Shown: positions 7,667 to 13,190 of the stretch, piece by piece
Layout: each line of letters begins with the position of its first letter
Position numbering within the stretch: position 1 is the stretch's first letter
NCBI GenBank assembly: GCA_027056525.1
Contig: JALUKO010000107.1
Span: 1 to 13,190, forward strand
DNA length: 13,190 bases
Reading direction: 5' to 3'
Source of the DNA: Helicobacteraceae bacterium
GTDB lineage: Bacteria; Campylobacterota; Campylobacteria; Campylobacterales; Sulfurimonadaceae
Position numbers and translations under genes: made by a program
The notes under the pieces: generated by a model
The model's input: the letters and a program-made list of their open reading frames with translations, nothing else
Databases searched by the model: none
What the model was told of the DNA's origin: nothing

Positions 7667-8572
7667 ATGGATAAGTATAATAATAGAGAAACGATAAGTA
7701 AAACTACTTTTTACTCCACCTTTTTTGATACAACAAGGGATGGTAAAAAAAAGTTCAGTTACAGAATGAAAAGGTGGATCCTTGTGATTGGGATCCATCT
7801 ACTTTTTTTCTTATCGTTTTTTATCGATTTGCAAATGTTGGAAGGAACACTCAGTGGTTCAAGATTTTTAGGTTTTCATATGATCGATCCCTATATGACC
7901 ATAGAGATGTTCTTGGCAACACACCACATGCCTGTCAATATCATCATCGGGACAACAACGATCATTATTGTATATCTCTTAGTTGGGGGTAGAAGCTACT
8001 GTGCATGGGTTTGTCCTTATGGGATCCTAAGTGAAGTGGGAGAAAAACTTCATAATACGCTTGTAACAAAAAAGATCATTAAAGAAAGAAAGTTCGACCA
8101 TAGAGTACGCTACATTTTTTGGGCGATCTTTTTAATACTTTCAGCAACAAGCGGTTACTTGGTATTTGAGACTATTAACGTTGTGGGTATACTCAGTAGA
8201 ATGATCGTGTATGGATGGTCTTTGGCTTTTCTTTGGGTTGTCGTTGTGTTTTTGTTTGAGGTATTTTACTCACGCCGTGCATGGTGTACTTATATTTGTC
8301 CTATTGGCACGACTTATGGTTTCATTGGTAAGGTCTCAGCACTCAGAATCGAATGGAACGATAACTGTGATCACTGTATGGTATGTCACGATGTATGTTT
8401 TGAAAATCAAGTCTTAGAGATTACAAAAGCAAAATATGACAAACAAAGAGAAGAAGAAGGTATTACAAGGGAGTATATCACGGGTGCAGACTGTACCTTA
8501 TGTGGAAGATGTATAGATGTCTGTCACGAAGATGCTCTCAACTTCGACTTTAGACTCAAAAGTTTAATATAA
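7667..8572 (+). CDS. nosH: NosH, NapH-like membrane Fe-S quinol dehydrogenase component
   Basis: The 301-residue integral membrane protein of the NapH family probably oxidises menaquinol and passes electrons to NosG. About four membrane helices lie between residues 36 and 200. After two of them come the family's CxxxCP motifs: CAWVCP (C112, C116) and CTYICP (C207, C211). The C-terminus has two ferredoxin-type [4Fe-4S] motifs: C234-C237-C240-C244 and C276-C279-C282-C286, the latter followed by His in place of the usual Pro. AAGAGGA at 7652-7658 supports the ATG. It sits after nosC2 and just ahead of nosF, as in other Campylobacterota nos clusters. Confidence 0.93.
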   Translation: MDKYNNRETISKTTFYSTFFDTTRDGKKKFSYRMKRWILVIGIHLLFFLSFFIDLQMLEGTLSGSRFLGFHMIDPYMTIEMFLATHHMPVNIIIGTTTIIIVYLLVGGRSYCAWVCPYGILSEVGEKLHNTLVTKKIIKERKFDHRVRYIFWAIFLILSATSGYLVFETINVVGILSRMIVYGWSLAFLWVVVVFLFEVFYSRRAWCTYICPIGTTYGFIGKVSALRIEWNDNCDHCMVCHDVCFENQVLEITKAKYDKQREEEGITREYITGADCTLCGRCIDVCHEDALNFDFRLKSLI

Positions 8573-8580
8573 AGGTTTCT

Positions 8581-9222
8581 ATGATGATAAAGGTCTCTAA
8601 TCTTACGAAAAAATTTGGCTCACATATCTCTTTGGATAATGTGACATGTGAGTTTCACAAAAATGAAAGCATTGCACTCATGGGTGCAAACGGAGCCGGA
8701 AAAACCACTCTTATCCGCTCAATTTTAGGTTATTATCATCCCAACAACGGAGAGGTGCTTATTGATGGGAAAAACCCTATCAAAGAGCGTGTAGAAGTTT
8801 TAAAAAACATCAGTTTTGTACCACAGCTTCCACCACCGATTAAACTAAGTCTTGATGAGCTTATTCAGTATATCAGTATCAGTGCAAATGTTGATAAAGA
8901 TCTTATCTCCCATTATGCTGATGAGATGCAACTTGACATAAAGGCAAATCTTTCAAAATCATTTTTTAAACTCAGTGGCGGGATGAAACAAAAAATGCTC
9001 ATAGCGATCTCCTTGGCAAAAAAAAGCGATATCATCATCTATGATGAGCCCACTGCCAATCTTGATCCAAAAGCAAGAGATGATTTTTACAGACTTCTCA
9101 AACAAAATGAAAATGAAAAAGTACTTCTGTTTGTCACCCATAGGTTAGAAGAAGTTAAAGACCTCGTTAACAGACAGATATATATGGATCTTGGAAAAGT
9201 TGTCTCGGATGAAATCGTTTAA
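8581..9222 (+). CDS. nosF: NosF, ABC transporter ATPase for CuZ maturation
   Basis: NosF is the ATPase that with NosY and NosD supports assembly of the NosZ CuZ centre. This 213-residue protein has all ABC motifs: Walker A GANGAGKTT (35-43), signature LSGGMKQK (from 131), Walker B ending IIIYDEP (D155, E156), D-loop NLD and H-loop His (H187). It is short for the family, with little C-terminal extension. AAAGG at 8571-8575 overlaps the nosH stop region and serves the ATG at 8581; a second ATG at 8584 is equally possible. Its 3' end overlaps nosL. Confidence 0.95.
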   Translation: MMIKVSNLTKKFGSHISLDNVTCEFHKNESIALMGANGAGKTTLIRSILGYYHPNNGEVLIDGKNPIKERVEVLKNISFVPQLPPPIKLSLDELIQYISISANVDKDLISHYADEMQLDIKANLSKSFFKLSGGMKQKMLIAISLAKKSDIIIYDEPTANLDPKARDDFYRLLKQNENEKVLLFVTHRLEEVKDLVNRQIYMDLGKVVSDEIV

Positions 9223-9670
9223 ACTTTTAATGATTGTAGTGCAAAGCACCTTGTTTGGCTTACTCAGTGGTTGTCTCAGTGCCGAGAATAAATCTGTCAC
9301 ACTAGAGGATACAACCTGTCCAAAATGTCATATGGAGATTCCAAGTTCACATATACATACGGCTACGATAACTAGAAATAATAAGGTGTACTCGTTTGAT
9401 GATATAGGGTGTATGATACTATGGTGTTCACAAAACAGTGTAAATCTTCCAAAAGTACAGCCCAAAGTATTTACAAACGATACTAAAAAATATATAAATG
9501 CTTTTGATGCACACTATAAAATCAATGAAAAAACACCCATGTCCTATGGTTTTTCAGCATATGAAAACCAAACAGAGGATACTATTGACTTTAAATCAGT
9601 CATACTAAGAATGCTCAGAGGAGAACATATGGCAAATCCAAAAATCAGAAAACAGATACTGGGGCTATAA
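9209..9670 (+). CDS. nosL: NosL, outer-leaflet copper chaperone lipoprotein
   Basis: NosL lipoproteins bind Cu(I) and feed copper to NosZ maturation. The protein has a lipoprotein signal ending LLSGC (C22), then the metal motif CPKCHM (C37, C40, M42), FDDIGCM and 'TPMSYGFSA', all typical NosL elements. I chose the ATG at 9209 (153 residues) because it opens the signal peptide directly and overlaps nosF by 14 bases; an upstream in-frame TTG at 9191 adds six residues but looks unneeded. Its place between nosF and nosY differs from the usual nosDFYL order. Confidence 0.88.
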   Translation: MKSFKLLMIVVQSTLFGLLSGCLSAENKSVTLEDTTCPKCHMEIPSSHIHTATITRNNKVYSFDDIGCMILWCSQNSVNLPKVQPKVFTNDTKKYINAFDAHYKINEKTPMSYGFSAYENQTEDTIDFKSVILRMLRGEHMANPKIRKQILGL

Positions 9671-10498
9671 ATGAAAAATTTATTTTTAATTGCATACCTT
9701 GACTTGAAAGAATCCCTTAGAGCAAAATGGTTTGTAGTTTACTCCCTTGTTTTTGGTGGTCTTATAGCACTATTTTTTATTGCGGGTGTAACCGAATCTC
9801 AGGTGATGGGCTTTAGTGGTCTGAGCAGACTTCTGCTTATGTATATTCAAGTTACCATAGTGATACTTCCTATCTTTATACTCATAACAACGGTACGATC
9901 TATTTCAGGTGATCGGGACAACCATATACTCGAGTATATGCTCTCATTCCCTATATCACTCAGACAATATTACTGGGGCAAGATCATAGGTCGTTTTATA
10001 ACTGTATATATCCCTGTTATTTTTGCTATGATCATAGCCGTACTCTATGGAGCTTTCAAAGGTGCCCAGATACCCTGGAGTATATTTTTTCTTTATACAG
10101 GATTACTTTTTGCTCTCTCTAGCGCCTTTTTAGGTATAGCGTTTTTTATATCCTCCTTTGTAAAATCTTCTGAAATTGCTCTTGGACTCGCCTTTTTTGT
10201 GTGGATATTTCTACTCGCATTTATAGATATTGCCCTTATTTCACTTATGATGCAGCAAAGATTTGATGAACAACTCATTATTTTTATCGCCATGGCAAAC
10301 CCTATGGAGATATTCAGAGTTGCCGCGATTTCACTTTTTGACCCTGAACTTACAGTGATGGGTCCTGTTGCTTTTTACATTCTTGATTCGATGAGTCAGA
10401 GCGTATTTGTAGCTCTTTCCATTGGATATCCACTCACGTTGGGACTTCTTTTTGCATACTTAGGGTTTAAAATATTTGAAAAAAAAGATTTGGTTTAA
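9671..10498 (+). CDS. nosY: NosY, ABC-2 type membrane permease for CuZ maturation
   Basis: The 275-residue membrane protein has six predicted helices (about residues 18-40, 54-76, 105-128, 136-160, 166-189 and 243-265), the ABC-2 permease layout of NosY. The segment 'SGDRDNHILEYMLSFPIS' between helices 2 and 3 matches the coupling-region style of this family (GE/GD...LL..P.S). It is the membrane partner of NosF and is thought to move a sulfur species or otherwise act mechanically on NosD. The ATG directly follows the nosL stop, so translation is likely coupled. Confidence 0.92.
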   Translation: MKNLFLIAYLDLKESLRAKWFVVYSLVFGGLIALFFIAGVTESQVMGFSGLSRLLLMYIQVTIVILPIFILITTVRSISGDRDNHILEYMLSFPISLRQYYWGKIIGRFITVYIPVIFAMIIAVLYGAFKGAQIPWSIFFLYTGLLFALSSAFLGIAFFISSFVKSSEIALGLAFFVWIFLLAFIDIALISLMMQQRFDEQLIIFIAMANPMEIFRVAAISLFDPELTVMGPVAFYILDSMSQSVFVALSIGYPLTLGLLFAYLGFKIFEKKDLV

Positions 10499-10507
10499 GG
10501 AGAAAAT

Positions 10508-10978
10508 ATGAACAAAATAATCTTAGTAATGGTTCTGCTCTCAAGTTTACTCTTGAGTGAAAGTTTAAACTTTGACAACAATACGACATGTCTCGTTAGA
10601 CATCTCAAGGTGTACAAAAACCCTCAATGGGTAGCAAAAATAGAGCTTTCCAATGGGAAAGAGCTCTTTTTTTCAAGTCCGAAATCTATGTTTGAATTTT
10701 ACCATAGACCCGGGCAATGGTATGATTTGGGTGTCAGAAGTGAAGATGATTTTAAAGATATTCTTGTTACTGATTTTGACACAATGCAACCCGTTAAAGC
10801 AAAAGGAGCATTTTATGTTTATGGAAGCAATATCACATCACCGGCCGGTGATGACCTGGTAGCTTTTGACTCCTATAAGAAGGCGCAAGAATTTGCAAAA
10901 AAACATAACGGCAAAAGAGTACTTGGCTTCAAAGAGGTTAACTATGCACTTATAAACCTACTCAATGGAAGGATTTAA
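10508..10978 (+). CDS. Divergent NosL-like periplasmic protein lacking the usual metal motif
   Basis: The 156-residue protein has a Sec-type signal (about residues 1-18) and no lipobox. The C-terminal half is clearly NosL-like: a 'VTDFDTMQPVKAKGAFYVYGS' core, then 'AFDSYKKAQEFAKKHNGKRV' and 'LGFKEV'. The metal-binding features are altered. Where NosL has CxxCxM this protein has CLVRHL (only C28), and the conserved P-M-G is S-P-A-G. It may therefore be a structural partner or bind copper in another way, for example through His/Cys. AAGGAG (10497-10502) gives a good ATG. It lies nine bases after nosY and overlaps nothing upstream. Confidence 0.75.
   Translation: MNKIILVMVLLSSLLLSESLNFDNNTTCLVRHLKVYKNPQWVAKIELSNGKELFFSSPKSMFEFYHRPGQWYDLGVRSEDDFKDILVTDFDTMQPVKAKGAFYVYGSNITSPAGDDLVAFDSYKKAQEFAKKHNGKRVLGFKEVNYALINLLNGRI
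10836..10853. repeat. Perfect 18-bp GC-rich palindrome inside the NosL-like gene
   Basis: CATCACCGGCCGGTGATG reads the same on both strands. Its 10-base core ACCGGCCGGT also occurs at 4618-4627 near the start of nosD. It encodes part of the SPAGDD segment. It stands out in AT-rich coding DNA but may be chance. Confidence 0.4.
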
Positions 10979-10979
10979 C

Positions 10980-11504
10980 ATGGCAAAACCAACACCTATA
11001 GATGAAGAGATCGTACTTGATCCTAAAAGATACATAGTAAGTGAAACAGATGAAACAGGAAAAATCACCTACTGTAATGATTATTTCATAGAAGTATGTG
11101 GCTATTCAAAAGAGGAACTCATCGGTAAACCACACAGCATTATCCGTCATCCTGATATGCCAAAAGTAGTTTTTAAACTTTTATGGCAGACTATATCATC
11201 TGGGAAAAATATCAACGCAGTTGTCAAGAACCTGGCAAAAGATGGAAGATACTACTGGATCTTTACAGAATTTGAGATACGCAAAGATACCGATACAGGT
11301 AAGATCATAGGCTACCATGCTTCTAGAAAAAAGATATCAAAGCATGTTATAGAAGTGATTGCCGATCTTTATAAGGAACTTCTCAAGATAGAACAAAGTG
11401 ATGGCGTCGAAGCGAGTGAAAAATATCTGGTACAATTCCTTAAAGACAAAGGTGATGAGATAGAATTTGCCGATATCATGGAAGAGATTCATAAATTTTA
11501 CTAG
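10980..11504 (+). CDS. Stand-alone PAS protein of Aer/CetB type, predicted FAD redox sensor
   Basis: The 174-residue soluble protein is mostly one PAS domain (about residues 10-120). It closely follows the Aer PAS: 'YCNDYFIEVCGYSKEELIGK', 'PHSIIRHPDMP' and 'VVKNLAKDGRYYW'. The FAD-linked residues of E. coli Aer (R57, H58, D60, W70) appear here as R56, H57, D59 and W69. A short helical tail (about 120-174) replaces the HAMP and signalling domains, so it should act through a partner, like CetB, which works with the separate chemoreceptor CetA in Campylobacter energy taxis. GGAAGGA at 10967-10973 fixes the ATG at 10980; the upstream ATG at 10965 lies before that site. It is embedded in the nos operon. 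Confidence 0.85.
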   Translation: MAKPTPIDEEIVLDPKRYIVSETDETGKITYCNDYFIEVCGYSKEELIGKPHSIIRHPDMPKVVFKLLWQTISSGKNINAVVKNLAKDGRYYWIFTEFEIRKDTDTGKIIGYHASRKKISKHVIEVIADLYKELLKIEQSDGVEASEKYLVQFLKDKGDEIEFADIMEEIHKFY

Positions 11505-11525
11505 ATATCCAAGCAAAGAGATCCG

Positions 11526-12740
11526 ATGAAAACAACCTTCTTTCTCCTTTTTCTTCTCTCTTTAGCTTATGCAAATCCACTTCAAAATGCAATTGACAAT
11601 GCGCCACCCTACTCCACATTAAAACTCTCACCGGGAATTTACAGCGGTAGTGTTGTTATTGACAAACCGCTTACAATTGAGGGAAAAGCTGATGGTGTCA
11701 TCATTGATGCCAAAAACATGGGGAGTGTCATCACGATACTCTCATCTGATGTGCATATTAAAAAACTCACCATCCAAAACAGTGGTGCCAGGATGCATAC
11801 CATAGATGCTGCCATCTCCATGAAAAATATACGATACTGTAGCATAGAACAATGCAGACTACTTAACTCCCTTTATGGTATAGATATGGCAATGGTAAGT
11901 GACTCCAACATCACCGGCAACTACATAACTTCTAAAAAGTTTGATCTGCCTCTTCGGGGAGATGCTCTTAAAATGTACTATGCACATAACAATATCATTG
12001 CCAACAATACCATTGAAAACTCCCGAGATATTACTCTCAACTACTCACACCATAATCTCTTTGAGAAAAACAGATTTTTGCATAACAGATTTGCAACACA
12101 TCTGAGCCTGAGTAATGACAATAGATTTCAAAATAATCTTTACTTATACAACTCTGTCTCCATGATGCTCATGGGTGCAAAAAACACTCAAATCCTGCAC
12201 AATCAGATATTAAGCTCCAACGGAGCAGCCGGGATAGGTTTACTTCTCAAAGGAGTAGCACAATGTGTATGCGAACATAACAAGATTAGTTTCAATGCCA
12301 AAGCCATCTATATTGACGGACAAGAAAAGGCAAAAGGGATGAAGCGCTATATCAACTATAATGATATCTCTTACAACAAAGAAGCCCTCCATTTTCACGC
12401 AAGTATCAAGGACAATACTATTACACACAACAGATTTTTTGCAAATATAGATGATATTGTCAAAGATATAGGTGGAAGTTTCTCTTCTAGCAATAAGGTT
12501 GAGTACAATTTTTGGGATAGATACGTGGGATTTGACAGAGACGATGACAATATAGGGGACACGCCCCATAAAGTGTACCAATACGCAGATCAATTATGGC
12601 ACTACAACAACAAAGTAAAGTTTTTTTATGCTTCCCCTACCCTGACATTGTTAAATTTTTTATCAAACTTGGCCCCTTTTATTGAGCCAAATCTTCTTAT
12701 GCAGGATTCAAAACCTGTTTTTACTTACTCAGATGAGTAA
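11526..12740 (+). CDS. Second NosD-like beta-helix protein (diverged paralogue)
   Basis: The 404-residue protein has a Sec signal (MKTTFFLLFLLSLAYA), beta-helix rungs and the NosD tail (FWDRYVGFDRDDDNIGDTP, then HKVYQYADQLW). It aligns along its full length with the nosD product at 4520-5752 and shares that tail nearly exactly. Mid-protein it differs: WYSHDN becomes YYAHNN, VVWYSHGN becomes LNYSHHN, and FMYSQ becomes LMGAK. These aromatic changes suggest a changed ligand or partner. Possible roles are a second maturation factor or a heteromeric partner of NosD with NosFY. The ribosome site (AAAGAG, 11515-11520) is weak. Its last 20 bases overlap the 3' end of the opposite-strand gene. Confidence 0.82.
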   Translation: MKTTFFLLFLLSLAYANPLQNAIDNAPPYSTLKLSPGIYSGSVVIDKPLTIEGKADGVIIDAKNMGSVITILSSDVHIKKLTIQNSGARMHTIDAAISMKNIRYCSIEQCRLLNSLYGIDMAMVSDSNITGNYITSKKFDLPLRGDALKMYYAHNNIIANNTIENSRDITLNYSHHNLFEKNRFLHNRFATHLSLSNDNRFQNNLYLYNSVSMMLMGAKNTQILHNQILSSNGAAGIGLLLKGVAQCVCEHNKISFNAKAIYIDGQEKAKGMKRYINYNDISYNKEALHFHASIKDNTITHNRFFANIDDIVKDIGGSFSSSNKVEYNFWDRYVGFDRDDDNIGDTPHKVYQYADQLWHYNNKVKFFYASPTLTLLNFLSNLAPFIEPNLLMQDSKPVFTYSDE

Positions 12741-13185
12741 CTCTTTTGAGTACTTCATCGTAGCTTAAAATCTCTTCATTTGGCTGAATGCTCTCTTTTG
12801 TTTTATGTGCACTGTATCCATAAGACATAGGTGTCACATTGTTCGTATCATAAAAAGCTTTTTTTGCATCTATCCACTCACCGGTATCCACATCAGTGAT
12901 CCAAACAACAGCTTTGTTTCTCCATGGGATATGCTCCTCATCGAGCCACAACGCCATACAACCAATATCATCAAACATATATGTTTTACCATTGTTCGGA
13001 TTTTTGAGCTCAACAGTGTTTTTTCTATCACTTACAACCATCACACAACGTGTGCACATATCTCTATCCCAATGCACTTCTGAAACAGCTGTTTTTGAAG
13101 TTTTTTCACAACCGTTCACGCCAGAGATAACAACTATACCAAGCACGAGTAAAGCCATTGTTTTGAGTTTATTTTTCATCATCAT
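12721..13185 (-). CDS. nosL: NosL-family copper-binding lipoprotein on the opposite strand
   Basis: The 154-residue lipoprotein has a signal ending VNGC (C26), the metal motif MCTRCVM (M43, C44, C47, M49), FDDIGCM, the core 'ITDVDTGEWIDAKKAFYD' and 'TPMSYGYSAH'. All are classical NosL features, so this copy looks competent for Cu(I). The start is one of three tandem ATG codons (13177-13185); the ribosome site and promoter lie beyond the window edge, so the exact start is unsure. It converges on the second nosD-like gene with a 20-base 3' overlap. It probably belongs to a separate transcription unit running leftward into the nos cluster. Confidence 0.87.
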   Translation of the reverse strand: MMMKNKLKTMALLVLGIVVISGVNGCEKTSKTAVSEVHWDRDMCTRCVMVVSDRKNTVELKNPNNGKTYMFDDIGCMALWLDEEHIPWRNKAVVWITDVDTGEWIDAKKAFYDTNNVTPMSYGYSAHKTKESIQPNEEILSYDEVLKRVTHLSK

Positions 13186-13190
13186 TAAGT

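Noticed and set aside
9191..9208. TTG start for nosL, adding six residues.
   Set aside because: The ATG at 9209 directly begins a normal lipoprotein signal and the extra residues add nothing recognisable.
10965..10979. Upstream ATG for the PAS gene.
   Set aside because: A strong ribosome site (GGAAGGA, 10967-10973) lies between it and the ATG at 10980, which is therefore the better start.
12240..12593. A 117-codon minus-strand open frame opposite nosD2.
   Set aside because: The plus-strand frame is a clear NosD homologue over this region.
1..13190. CRISPR arrays, tRNA or rRNA genes, insertion sequences and phage genes.
   Set aside because: No regularly spaced repeats, transposase motifs, tRNA-like cloverleaf or rRNA stretches were seen; nearly the whole window is coding for nos-related proteins.

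Overview
The window is an AT-rich bacterial nitrous oxide respiration (nos) cluster of the Campylobacterota (epsilonproteobacterial) type. Three things point there. NosZ is the Sec-exported clade II form fused to a C-terminal cytochrome c. It is followed by nosB, nosD, nosG, nosC1, nosC2, nosH and nosF, the Wolinella/Sulfurimonas-style gene set. No nosR or nosX is seen. A Sulfurimonas- or Sulfurovum-like host is my inference; the genus cannot be fixed from this sequence alone.

Layout. Bases 2-793 hold the 3' part of a membrane sensor-like gene whose start lies outside the window. A 144-base gap (794-937) carries a perfect AT palindrome and a CRP/FNR-type box with a -10 element. nosZ follows (938-3535). 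The next gap (3536-3723) contains a strong hairpin and a second CRP/FNR-type promoter with the same geometry. From 3724 to 12740 the + strand is one tightly packed block: nosB, nosD, nosG, nosC1, nosC2, nosH, nosF, nosL, nosY, a divergent NosL-like gene, a small Aer/CetB-type PAS protein and a second NosD-like gene. A further NosL-like lipoprotein lies on the minus strand at the right end (12721-13185), with its 3' end overlapping that of the second nosD. There is no gene-free stretch over 300 bases and no RNA gene, insertion sequence or CRISPR array.

How it works together. NosZ reduces N2O to N2 in the periplasm with its CuA and CuZ copper centres and probably receives electrons through its own haem. 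NosG and NosH (NapG/NapH-like Fe-S proteins) with the small cytochromes NosC1 and NosC2 are the likely route from menaquinol to NosZ. NosD, NosF and NosY form the ABC-type maturation machine for the CuZ site, and NosL lipoproteins deliver Cu(I). NosB is a clade II-specific membrane protein of unproven role.

The least ordinary part is bases 10508-13185: a NosL-like protein lacking the usual Cys/Met metal motif, a stand-alone FAD-type PAS sensor, a diverged second NosD and an extra NosL. Together they look like an added maturation and redox-sensing module on a standard nos operon.
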